A stretch of 64,000 nt of DNA from Sulfuricurvum sp. (GTDB taxonomy: Bacteria; Campylobacterota; Campylobacteria; Campylobacterales; Sulfurimonadaceae): the NCBI GenBank assembly GCA_024637295.1, contig JAGXFL010000006.1:1-64000 (forward strand), read 5' to 3'. The notes below the pieces were generated by a model. The model saw only the letters and a list, made by a program, of their open reading frames with translations. It had not been told where the DNA came from and searched no databases. The translations under genes and the position numbers were made by a program. Below are positions 9,396 to 17,629 of the stretch, in pieces; the stretch's first letter is position 1, and each line of letters starts with the position of its first letter.

Positions 9396-10372
9396 ACCCT
9401 ACACGAAGTGATTTTGAAGCATTGTTTGAACACCGTCTAAGCGATGAGCAGATGAGGGAGTTTTTACTTTCGCTTCCATTGAATGAACAGACGTCATCGT
9501 CGATGATAGCAACAGCGGCTGAAGTGATGAAAGAGCATGCTGTTGCCCTAAATGTCTCTCCTCAATTACGAAGTAAGTTGATGGATGTTGTCGGTACGGG
9601 AGGGGATAAAAGCGGAAGTTTCAATGTCTCTTCGAGTGTTTCGATTTTACTCTCAGCATGCGGCGCTTATGTTGCCAAGCACGGCAACCGTTCTATCACC
9701 TCCAAATCGGGAAGTGCTGATGTTTTAGAATACATGGGTGTGAAACTTGATTTGAGCATGGAGCAAACAGCGGTTTTGCTAGAAGAGACCGGCTTTGCAT
9801 TTTTGTTTGCTCAGTATCACCATCCTGCCATGAAGTTTATTATGCCGGTACGGCGCAGTATTCCTGAAAAAACGGTCTTTAATATTTTAGGACCTCTCAC
9901 TAATCCCGTAGGACTGTCGAAGATTTTATTAGGGGTATTTGATGAAGTCTTTGTCCCTAAGATGGCAGAGGCGGCACGATTAGGTGGGATGAAATCGGCT
10001 ATTGTGGTCAGCTCAAGAGAGAAAATGGATGAGATCAGCATTAGCGATATTACTTATGCGGCACAGCTTCAAAACGATGTCATTAACTATTTTGAGATAG
10101 ATCCTCAAAGATATGGAATCAAGAAAGCCCAATTTGAAGCGATATTGGGAGGCGAAGCACCGCAAAATGCGCAAATCATGTTGGATATATTTAATAACCG
10201 CTCCACAGATGCCCAAAGGGATATTGTTCTCATTAATGCTGCGTATGCGTTGATAGCGGATGGTATGGCACGGGATGTTCAAGAAGGGCTTGAGATCGCA
10301 CGTGATGGATTGTTAAGCGGTAAAGCACGCGATAAGCTTAAACAAATCATAACGGTATCTTCCAAGCTATGA
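9392..10372 (+). CDS. trpD: Anthranilate phosphoribosyltransferase
   Basis: A 326-residue TrpD, second step of tryptophan synthesis: anthranilate plus PRPP gives phosphoribosyl-anthranilate. The PRPP-binding segment GTGGDKSGSFNVSS and the block KHGNRSITSKSGSADVLE are both intact. It is a single-domain enzyme, not fused to the TrpG amidotransferase as in Campylobacter jejuni. GTG start, overlapping the S4 gene by 4 nt and tsaE by 4 nt. No other trp gene is nearby except trpB 27 kb away, so the pathway genes are scattered. Confidence 0.93.
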   Translation: MNPTRSDFEALFEHRLSDEQMREFLLSLPLNEQTSSSMIATAAEVMKEHAVALNVSPQLRSKLMDVVGTGGDKSGSFNVSSSVSILLSACGAYVAKHGNRSITSKSGSADVLEYMGVKLDLSMEQTAVLLEETGFAFLFAQYHHPAMKFIMPVRRSIPEKTVFNILGPLTNPVGLSKILLGVFDEVFVPKMAEAARLGGMKSAIVVSSREKMDEISISDITYAAQLQNDVINYFEIDPQRYGIKKAQFEAILGGEAPQNAQIMLDIFNNRSTDAQRDIVLINAAYALIADGMARDVQEGLEIARDGLLSGKARDKLKQIITVSSKL

Positions 10373-10776
10373 TGCAGCTTTCTCTTGATCTGTTACCGCA
10401 ATTGTGTGAGCATATAGTCAATGAGATGCCAAATGGGGGCGTTATTGTGTTACAAGGAGATCTCGCAAGCGGTAAAACGACATTTACACAGGCTTTTGCC
10501 CGTTTTTTGGGAATCGATGAAGCGGTTACATCGCCTACGTTTTCGCTACAGCAGCGGTATGGCGAAAAATTGTTTCATTATGATCTGTACAACTATGGGT
10601 GTGAGAAGTTCTTATCCATGGGAATGCTCGAAGAGTTGGAGCAAGAGGGATATCATTTGATCGAATGGGGTGATGAGACGCTGATCCAATGGCTGAAAAA
10701 AGCAGGGTTCGCATATCTAATCGTAAAAATTACAAAAAATAATAATGAAACACGAAACTATGAGGTGCGTCAGTGA
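10369..10776 (+). CDS. tsaE: tRNA threonylcarbamoyladenosine biosynthesis ATPase TsaE
   Basis: A 135-residue P-loop ATPase that works with TsaB and TsaD in making t6A37 in ANN-decoding tRNAs. The Walker A is GDLASGKTT (residues 28-36), and the family blocks SPTFSLQQRY and LFHYDLYNY follow. It overlaps trpD and lptB by 4 nt each, so translation is coupled. The tsaE-lptB-rpoN order is conserved in the phylum. Confidence 0.92.
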   Translation: MMQLSLDLLPQLCEHIVNEMPNGGVIVLQGDLASGKTTFTQAFARFLGIDEAVTSPTFSLQQRYGEKLFHYDLYNYGCEKFLSMGMLEELEQEGYHLIEWGDETLIQWLKKAGFAYLIVKITKNNNETRNYEVRQ

Positions 10777-11507
10777 CTGAAAAAATACACGAATTAAAAG
10801 TTCATAAGCTTATAAAGACCATCAAAAAACATGAGATTGTACGCGGTATTAGCCTTGAATTACGAACGGGTGAAGTGGTAGGACTATTGGGGCCTAACGG
10901 CGCGGGAAAAACAACCACGTTTTATATGATTTGCGGTTTGGTGGAAGCCACGGGTGGTGAAGTCTATATTGATGGCGAAAACGTCTCCAATCTTCCGTTA
11001 CATAAACGGTCTCAAATGGGGATAGGCTACTTGCCGCAGGAAGCATCGATATTCAAAGATCTAACAGTAGAAGAGAATCTGATCATCGCGGCAGAAGCAG
11101 GGAAACTCTCAAAAGAACTGGCTGAACAGCGTATTGAAGAGTTACTGGAGATGTTTAATATCGAACCAATTCGCAATCGTCGCGGAATCAATCTAAGCGG
11201 TGGTGAGCGTCGTCGTGCCGAGATCGCACGCGCTTTGGTTAATAAACCTCGATTTTTGCTGTTGGACGAACCGTTTGCAGGGGTAGACCCGATCGCGGTG
11301 ACGGATATTCAAAACGTTATTGCGCAGTTAGTCGAATACGGTATTGGGGTGTTGATCACCGATCACAATGTTCGTGAAACACTTGCGGTATGCGACCGTG
11401 CCTATGTTATCAAAAGCGGAGAACTCCTCGCATCGGGTACCAGTGATGAAATCGCACATAACAGTGCTGTACGTGAACACTATCTTGGCGAATCGTTCAA
11501 ACTGTAA
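10773..11507 (+). CDS. lptB: LPS export ABC transporter ATPase LptB
   Basis: A 244-residue ABC ATPase of the LptB2FGC machine, which draws lipopolysaccharide out of the inner membrane. Walker A GPNGAGKTT, Q-loop LPQEASIF, signature LSGGERRRAEIARAL and Walker B LLLDEPFAGVDP are complete, and the D-loop and His switch (LITDHNVRET) match LptB closely. The start is GTG within the end of tsaE. LptFGC are not in the window. rpoN follows 3 nt after the stop. Confidence 0.93.
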   Translation: MTEKIHELKVHKLIKTIKKHEIVRGISLELRTGEVVGLLGPNGAGKTTTFYMICGLVEATGGEVYIDGENVSNLPLHKRSQMGIGYLPQEASIFKDLTVEENLIIAAEAGKLSKELAEQRIEELLEMFNIEPIRNRRGINLSGGERRRAEIARALVNKPRFLLLDEPFAGVDPIAVTDIQNVIAQLVEYGIGVLITDHNVRETLAVCDRAYVIKSGELLASGTSDEIAHNSAVREHYLGESFKL

Positions 11508-11510
11508 ACC

Positions 11511-12782
11511 ATGGCAGCATTAAGGGTCAGAACCAACGTTGAGCTTAAGAACAAGCTTTCCAACACACTTCGCAATTGGCTTCCGATCCTTCATTCGAGC
11601 CTGAGTGATTTGGGGGATGCGATGTCTCCGTTTGTGGAGTCCAATCCTCTTATCGAAGTTCGTTCAGGATATGAAGAATCTTTCAGTGCTAGAATTCCCA
11701 AAAAAATCCAATACGGCTATGTCCAAAACTCTCATTCCGAAGCCATAGAAGCCCTCACGATTGCCTATCGAAGTCTTTACGATGTGCTTGAAGAACAAAT
11801 AGAGGCTCCTTTGTTTCCAACACCCCTATCGCAAGCGATTTCCCGTCATGTGATTGAAAACCTTGATGAAGGGGGATACTATGAGGGGGACAGTGATGCT
11901 TTCTGTGCTCAAGAAGGGATCACGCTTGCACAGTTTGAGCAGATACGAGGACGTTTTCGTCACGTAGACCCTGTAGGTATCGGGGCACGTACGTTGCAAG
12001 AGTCCTTTTTGTTTCAGCTTGATCATGCGACAATCAGCGATGAGGCCTATCCTCTAGCTATAGAGATGATCGAACATCTTGATGCATTGAACCGTTTCCA
12101 TAAAGAACCTCAGTTTCATGAGGTCATGCATGTTATCGGGACGTTTAAAAATCCTCCGGGTATTGACTATATGGAAGAATCGGCGCAAGTCATCCCGGAC
12201 CTCATGATCTACAATGATCCTGAAACAGGGATTGAAGTCTCACTTAATGAACGGTATTATCCTACTATTTCTATCGATTCAGAGTATGGGGTGGATCATG
12301 CGTTTGTCCGTGACAAGATCAAAGAGGCCAAAAGCCTCATAGATGCGCTGGAGATGCGCAAAGCGACGCTGTACAAAGTAGGGTTGATGATCGTGGAATA
12401 TCAGTATGACTTTTTTACCGGTGGCGCTATCAAGCCTTTGACTCTCAAAACACTCGCAGATGAGTTTGGGCACAACCCCTCGACGATTTCACGTGCTATT
12501 GCGAACAAATACATCGCATGTGACCGCGGTACTCTTCCTATGAAAGACTTTTTTACGACGGCAATTGATGAAGATGTCTCCAATGCCGCCATCAAAGAGT
12601 ACGTTAGTGAACTGGTGAAAAATGAATCCCATAAAAAACCGTTGAGTGATATGAAATTGCTGGAGATGATTCAAAACAAATTCAAGATTACGATGGTACG
12701 TCGTACAATCGCAAAATACCGTTCTCAGCTCAATATCGCAGGTTCATCCGAGCGTAAAAAACTGTATCAGTTAGGTCGATGA
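11511..12782 (+). CDS. rpoN: RNA polymerase sigma-54 factor RpoN
   Basis: A 423-residue sigma-54, shorter than the enterobacterial protein. An N-terminal activator-interacting region (about 5-50, Leu-rich, ending FVESNPLIE) lacks the long Gln-rich segment. The core-binding domain spans about 80-260, followed by an HTH near residue 320 (TLADEFGHNPSTISRAI) and the RpoN box VRRTIAKYRSQLNI near the C-terminus. In this phylum sigma-54 mainly drives rod, hook and basal-body genes; a matching promoter stands before flgF at 49.25 kb. A sigma-54-like site also precedes this operon, so autoregulation is possible. Confidence 0.95.
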   Translation: MAALRVRTNVELKNKLSNTLRNWLPILHSSLSDLGDAMSPFVESNPLIEVRSGYEESFSARIPKKIQYGYVQNSHSEAIEALTIAYRSLYDVLEEQIEAPLFPTPLSQAISRHVIENLDEGGYYEGDSDAFCAQEGITLAQFEQIRGRFRHVDPVGIGARTLQESFLFQLDHATISDEAYPLAIEMIEHLDALNRFHKEPQFHEVMHVIGTFKNPPGIDYMEESAQVIPDLMIYNDPETGIEVSLNERYYPTISIDSEYGVDHAFVRDKIKEAKSLIDALEMRKATLYKVGLMIVEYQYDFFTGGAIKPLTLKTLADEFGHNPSTISRAIANKYIACDRGTLPMKDFFTTAIDEDVSNAAIKEYVSELVKNESHKKPLSDMKLLEMIQNKFKITMVRRTIAKYRSQLNIAGSSERKKLYQLGR

Positions 12783-13543
12783 CAGCCCTTAAAGCTCGAT
12801 TAGATGCTGAGGTGGCACTACGTAATTGTAGCGAAGAACTGTGTGTAGAAAAACCTGATCCACTCATGATCGCACGGTCAACGCGAGATGAATGTCATGC
12901 GCTTACCTGTGCGCTATTTGCCTACGGTAATGTTCAAGCCATTGTTGCTTTTTTAGCCTCATTACAGCCATCGTGGATCGATGCAGAGGAAGAATACATA
13001 ACGCAAGCAACCGAGGGGAAATATTATCGTTTTCAAACAGCTCAGGATATAGCACAATGGTTGATTACTTTAGGGCGATTAAAGGCTCAAGGAGGAGTTG
13101 AGGAGACGTTTAAGTTGGGTTATTGCAACGATGGGGTGCTGGGCGGCATTACGTCGGTGATCGAAACTTTGTATGATCTCAATCCGTATCGTTCGCAAGG
13201 CTATACATTTCTTATCGGCAAACCGATCAAACGTATTGCCGGAACATCCGCTATGAAGCGGTGGATGATGTATTTGCGATGGATGGTACGCAATGACTCT
13301 TTGGATATGGGACTGTGGGATGTCATAACTCCAAGTGAGCTGATCATGCCCTTGGATACCCATACGTTTACATTGTCAAAAAAGTTGGGATTACTGCAAC
13401 GAAATCAATGTGATCTCAAAGCGGCACTTGAACTCACCGATACACTGCGTTGCTTTGATCCTCATGATCCTATAAAGTACGATTTTGCTCTCTACCGTTT
13501 AGGGCAAGAAGGTCAAGAAATAGGTTTAGGCTCTCCGATATGA
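12779..13543 (+). CDS. TIGR02757 family protein
   Basis: A 254-residue protein recognised as the TIGR02757 family by ALTCALFAYGNVQAIVAFL near the N-terminus, the central GVLGGITSVIE and KRWMMYLRWMVRNDSLDMG, and the C-terminal PLDTHTFTLSKKLGL. The last two blocks resemble the helix-hairpin-helix/Asp region of HhH-GPD DNA glycosylases, so a nucleic-acid role is possible but unproven. It overlaps rpoN by 4 nt, and its last 31 nt overlap the convergent GGDEF/EAL gene. Confidence 0.8.
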   Translation: MTALKARLDAEVALRNCSEELCVEKPDPLMIARSTRDECHALTCALFAYGNVQAIVAFLASLQPSWIDAEEEYITQATEGKYYRFQTAQDIAQWLITLGRLKAQGGVEETFKLGYCNDGVLGGITSVIETLYDLNPYRSQGYTFLIGKPIKRIAGTSAMKRWMMYLRWMVRNDSLDMGLWDVITPSELIMPLDTHTFTLSKKLGLLQRNQCDLKAALELTDTLRCFDPHDPIKYDFALYRLGQEGQEIGLGSPI

Positions 13544-14997
13544 AACCCCTGTGCAAAATGGATACCCATACTTTTAATTTGTTCTAAGATTTCGGCTGTT
13601 TCAACATTTTCAGCGATAGATTTTGCTCCGATAGCATTGGCAAAAGAAGCAATTGTTTTAATGATCTGAGCATGGCGTTGGCTATGCATGATTTTATTTA
13701 CCAACGAACCATCTATTTTTAAATAATCAACCTCCAGATGGATAATCTTGTCAAAATTAGAGTAGCTGCTTCCGAAATTATCAATTGCGATCTTAGCTCC
13801 CAAACGTTTTACTTGCTGTATGAAATGTGATACAAGAAGATAATGTTCATAGATGTCTTCTTCACTGAGTTCAAAAATGATACGATTAGCAGTATTGGTA
13901 GCGACGATAACCTCTTTTATACACTCCATTGTAGAGTGATTTTTAATATCTAAAGCACATAAATGTATCGTAAAACTTTCGGTACGCTCTTTAAAGGTTT
14001 CACAGGTTTGACGGATGATTTCTTGGCTGATTTGAGGATAAAGAGATGTTTTTTGGGCAATAGCCAAAAAGTCATGAGGTGGGATTATAGTATCATCGGT
14101 ACTGATCAAGCGGGACAATGTTTCGTATTTTTCAATCTTTTCATCGAATGTTGAAATGATTGCTTGATAATAGCAAATAATCCGTCCTGTATGAAATGCT
14201 TCGCGTATATTTTGGGCCGTTTTAATATTGCGTTGTTGTTTTGATTCTAAATCATCGTGTGTTGTATACATTGAAAAGGGTTTGGTTGTCTCTATGGCAA
14301 ATTGCAGTGCTGTGTCGGCATATGTCAAAGAGAGTTTATCGCCTGTATGAACTCCCATTTGTACCGTTAAAGGAACATTTTCCAAACCTGCGGTAAAGGA
14401 ATGCTTCGAGAGTTGATGTATAAAGTTTTCACAATAATCGCTAACCTCATTGTATGAATATTCATCCTCAATCAAGAGTGCAAACTCAGTATTTCCTAAT
14501 CGATATGCATTATAGTTCATACGTTCAAGCCATAGAGCAAATTGTTGCAAAAGAGACTCGCCTATGTCTTTCCCAAAAAAATGATTTAAGTCTTTAAAAT
14601 TTTGAAGATAGACAATAATAAGAGTTCGATAAGCATAACGATCCATATCGAACATGAGGCGATGACGGTTGGACAGATGGGTGAGGGGATCTATAAATCC
14701 TTCATCAAGTAGCTCTTTGGTTTTTTCTTCTACTTTTTCTTCTAGAAGATTGGTTGTTTCATACAATTTTTCATTGGTTGCATCCATTTCATCAGATAAT
14801 GCATCAACCGTTCGTGTGAGAATATTACGGTACAGCAACATAAAAGGTAACGCACCCAAAAACATTATGATTGCTTTGGCCACCGTCTCAAATACAGCAT
14901 TGTCTACTTGCTTATAATCATGTACAGCTATTGCGACTACCGTTACACAAAATACCAGTAAGGCCGCAAAAAACTTTTTCGTATCGACTTTCATCAT
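13513..14997 (-). CDS. Membrane-bound GGDEF/EAL protein with degenerate motifs
   Basis: A 494-residue protein with two N-terminal membrane helices (about 10-25 and 38-58), a short coiled coil (70-100), GGDEF (110-245) and EAL (255-494). The cyclase signature is GNTEF (about 167), so cyclase activity is unlikely. In the EAL domain ETL stands for EAL, the Asn of the INLS block is replaced (IHLC) and DDFG reads DNFG, so hydrolysis is also doubtful. It resembles the 6.8-kb protein in domain order and may be a c-di-GMP sensor derived from such an enzyme. Its 3' end overlaps the TIGR02757 gene by 31 nt. A TATACT -10 box for it lies near 15025. Confidence 0.85.
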   Translation of the reverse strand: MMKVDTKKFFAALLVFCVTVVAIAVHDYKQVDNAVFETVAKAIIMFLGALPFMLLYRNILTRTVDALSDEMDATNEKLYETTNLLEEKVEEKTKELLDEGFIDPLTHLSNRHRLMFDMDRYAYRTLIIVYLQNFKDLNHFFGKDIGESLLQQFALWLERMNYNAYRLGNTEFALLIEDEYSYNEVSDYCENFIHQLSKHSFTAGLENVPLTVQMGVHTGDKLSLTYADTALQFAIETTKPFSMYTTHDDLESKQQRNIKTAQNIREAFHTGRIICYYQAIISTFDEKIEKYETLSRLISTDDTIIPPHDFLAIAQKTSLYPQISQEIIRQTCETFKERTESFTIHLCALDIKNHSTMECIKEVIVATNTANRIIFELSEEDIYEHYLLVSHFIQQVKRLGAKIAIDNFGSSYSNFDKIIHLEVDYLKIDGSLVNKIMHSQRHAQIIKTIASFANAIGAKSIAENVETAEILEQIKSMGIHFAQGFHIGEPKPIS

Positions 14998-15100
14998 CCA
15001 TCCTCTACGATTAACTTAATGCTAGTATACCATGTTCATAATATAGAGCCATGACTGATTATGATACAATCACGCCAACAACTAGGTGGTCAGTGTAAGT

Positions 15101-16510
15101 ATGAAAAAGATTTTAATTGTTATAGACGGAATTATCGGGCGGCATTTTATTGAGAGTGTCATCGGTACTCATACAAGTGAAAATGTTTATTATGTCGTTC
15201 AATCCAAAGAAGATGCCCCTTTTGATGGGTATGATTTAGCTCGATTTAAATTTTTTACCTTTGATCCAACGAGTTATTATAAGATTGCCAGTGTTTTGAA
15301 AATCGATTTTTCGCAAGTCATCTTAGTCATGGAAAATCCTTCGGATTTAGAGAATACCATTAAAAATATCCGTCTTTATAAACCTAATATCCGTATTATT
15401 GCCCTTGATTTGTGGAATGCCAAAAATTTAGACGATGGTATTGAATGGGTCAATATGCAGCAGATAATCGGATTGAACTTGATCCAATTTTTACCGAATA
15501 TTCCTGTTCTTGCACAAAATATAGGGTTGGGAAATGGCGAAATCATGGAGGTGCTAGTCCCTTTTGGGAGTTCATTTGTGTATCGTCATATCGGTGCAAT
15601 CGAGCAAAACAATTGGAAAATAGCGGCAATTTATCGTAACCGTCAGTTGATCATTCCCACAGATCAAAAAATGATTCAGCCTAATGATGCTTTGGTACTG
15701 GTGGGTGAACCCAATGTCTTAAAATCGGTCTATCGTGCGATCAAGCGTGAACTTGGACAATTTCCGGCTCCCTTTGGAAGTAAACTGTACCTATACATTG
15801 ATATGGCCATTGAAAAAACAAAGACGATACATGAACTGGTGCGTCGCAGTATTTATATTCACAAAAAACTCAATAAGCCATTGCTTATAAAAGTAGTTAA
15901 TCCTGGAAATCTTGAGAGTCTAAGACACATAAAATCATGTGTTGATACCGGGGTAGAATTAGAAATCGTGTATGACCGGATGGTAGATGAAGATATTATG
16001 CTTAGAGACATAAGAAAGCACCATATCGGATTGTTTATCGTATCCCAGAAGATGTTTAGTCAAAAAGAGATTCGTTACGCACTGTATAAAAGTAATGTCC
16101 CGGTATTGAAATTGGCAGATCGCTCATTTGCTACGCTTACAAAATCAGTGGTCATATTGGGTGAAGAGAACCATGTTGAACACATTTCTACGACCATTTT
16201 TGACGTTGCTGCTCAACTTGGATTTAATCTGGAGTTGATTGATTATGTGGTTGAAGACCGAACCAATAACTTGCGTGTTATTGAACATTTCAACAACCTT
16301 TCCGATATCTTTTCCAAATCGATTCATGTGACAGAAACCGAGGAAAATCCTATTCGTCTTTTGAGAGACAAAGATAATTTTTTACAGTGTCTGCCGTTTA
16401 CTAAAAAAATGTTTGAACACCCGTTCAAGCGACTTTTTGCCACAGATTCAGAAACGTTGTACACAAAACTCGATTCATATCATCAGCTTTTTATCCCTAC
16501 ACAAATCTAA
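15101..16510 (+). CDS. TrkA/RCK-like protein (COG3400 type)
   Basis: A 469-residue cytoplasmic protein. The first 130 residues look like a TrkA-N Rossmann fold, but the nucleotide-binding glycines are poorly kept (IDGIIGRHF in place of GxGxxG). A TrkA-C/RCK-C domain follows at about 150-225 (IAAIYRNRQLIIPTDQKMIQPNDALVLVG), then a C-terminal USP-like region. RCK proteins gate K+ channels or transporters by binding a ligand, but no channel gene is adjacent. I chose ATG 15101: AGGTGG lies upstream, whereas an in-frame GTG at 15086 falls within that sequence. A TACAAT -10 box is at about 15065. Confidence 0.7.
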   Translation: MKKILIVIDGIIGRHFIESVIGTHTSENVYYVVQSKEDAPFDGYDLARFKFFTFDPTSYYKIASVLKIDFSQVILVMENPSDLENTIKNIRLYKPNIRIIALDLWNAKNLDDGIEWVNMQQIIGLNLIQFLPNIPVLAQNIGLGNGEIMEVLVPFGSSFVYRHIGAIEQNNWKIAAIYRNRQLIIPTDQKMIQPNDALVLVGEPNVLKSVYRAIKRELGQFPAPFGSKLYLYIDMAIEKTKTIHELVRRSIYIHKKLNKPLLIKVVNPGNLESLRHIKSCVDTGVELEIVYDRMVDEDIMLRDIRKHHIGLFIVSQKMFSQKEIRYALYKSNVPVLKLADRSFATLTKSVVILGEENHVEHISTTIFDVAAQLGFNLELIDYVVEDRTNNLRVIEHFNNLSDIFSKSIHVTETEENPIRLLRDKDNFLQCLPFTKKMFEHPFKRLFATDSETLYTKLDSYHQLFIPTQI

Positions 16511-16534
16511 AAAGTCTTAATTTTAAGAGACTTT
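16511..16534 (+). terminator. Weak hairpin after the TrkA-like gene
   Basis: AAAGTCTT pairs with AAGAGACTTT across a short T-rich loop, with one bulged G. It directly follows the stop codon and precedes aroB by 45 nt. There is no clear T-run after it, so termination is uncertain. Confidence 0.35.
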
Positions 16535-16579
16535 GAAGTACACTATAGCCTATTACTAAACTCAATTTTTAGGCTGCGC

Positions 16580-17629
16580 ATGACGATCAATATTGCCCTT
16601 AATCGAACCATTGACGACTCTTATCCAATCCATATTGGACCATTGAGTGATATCCAATTTGGTGGAAAAGTTGCGATTTTAACCAACCCCAAAGTTGCAG
16701 GTCTCCATTTGCAAACATTACTGTCACGACTTAAGGCTAAAGAGGTTTATATTATCACTATTGCCGATGGCGAACAGTATAAAAATTGGGAAAGCATAGA
16801 ATTTATTTTGGACCGTATGTTTGATCACCGTTTGAATCGAAAATCTTTGTTGGTAGCATTTGGCGGCGGGGTGATTGGCGATATGGGAGGATTTGCATCG
16901 AGCCTTTATAACCGTGGTATCGACTTTATCCAAATTCCTACCACGCTTCTCTCTCAGGTGGATGCAAGTGTCGGCGGTAAAACGGGGATAAACAACAAGT
17001 ACGGTAAAAATCTGATCGGGGCTTTTCATCAGCCTAAAACCGTTTATATCGATCCTTCGTTTTTGCAGACATTGCCTGCCAGAGAATTCGGGGCAGGGGT
17101 AGCTGAGATCGTCAAGATGGCAGTAACGTTTAATGCACAGTTTTTTGAATGGCTGGAGCACAATGATCTGCGTGTGGGTGATAATCTTATAAAAGCGATC
17201 ACTCAAGCTGTGGAGACAAAGGCTCGTGTTGTTGAAGCCGATGAAAAAGAGCAGGGGCTTCGTGCAGCACTTAATTACGGGCATACATTTGGTCATGTTA
17301 TCGAAAATGAGACGCGCTATGAGACCTATTTACACGGAGAGAGTGTTGCCATAGGGATGATGATGGCCAATGATTTAGCACACGATCTGGGATTGATGAG
17401 TAGAGATGAAGTTGAGCGCGTGAAAGCGGTATTGGCACGTTATGACTTACCGTTGACGTATCCAATTGCCAATATCGATAAATTTTATCAAGCCTTTTTT
17501 CTGGATAAAAAAAGTTCAGATGCTTCGATCACCTTTATTCTCCCTCGTTCTATTGGGGGAGTTGAGATCACGGATACGGTTGAGTCTAATAGGGTCAAGA
17601 GCGTCTTGAAACGTTACGAAGGGGCATGA
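16580..17629 (+). CDS. aroB: 3-dehydroquinate synthase
   Basis: A 349-residue NAD- and metal-dependent enzyme that turns DAHP into 3-dehydroquinate, the second step of the shikimate pathway. The family blocks are intact: GGGVIGDMGGFAS, IPTTLLSQVDASVGGKTG, NLIGAFHQP, and the zinc-site segments ALNYGHTFGHVIE and YLHGESVAIGM. It begins a tight run aroB-mscS-mtaB-ftsH-like-bioV-mog, each overlapping the next by 4 to 26 nt. The same aroB-MscS-MtaB-FtsH order is, from memory, found at HP0283-HP0286 in Helicobacter pylori. Confidence 0.95.
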   Translation: MTINIALNRTIDDSYPIHIGPLSDIQFGGKVAILTNPKVAGLHLQTLLSRLKAKEVYIITIADGEQYKNWESIEFILDRMFDHRLNRKSLLVAFGGGVIGDMGGFASSLYNRGIDFIQIPTTLLSQVDASVGGKTGINNKYGKNLIGAFHQPKTVYIDPSFLQTLPAREFGAGVAEIVKMAVTFNAQFFEWLEHNDLRVGDNLIKAITQAVETKARVVEADEKEQGLRAALNYGHTFGHVIENETRYETYLHGESVAIGMMMANDLAHDLGLMSRDEVERVKAVLARYDLPLTYPIANIDKFYQAFFLDKKSSDASITFILPRSIGGVEITDTVESNRVKSVLKRYEGA

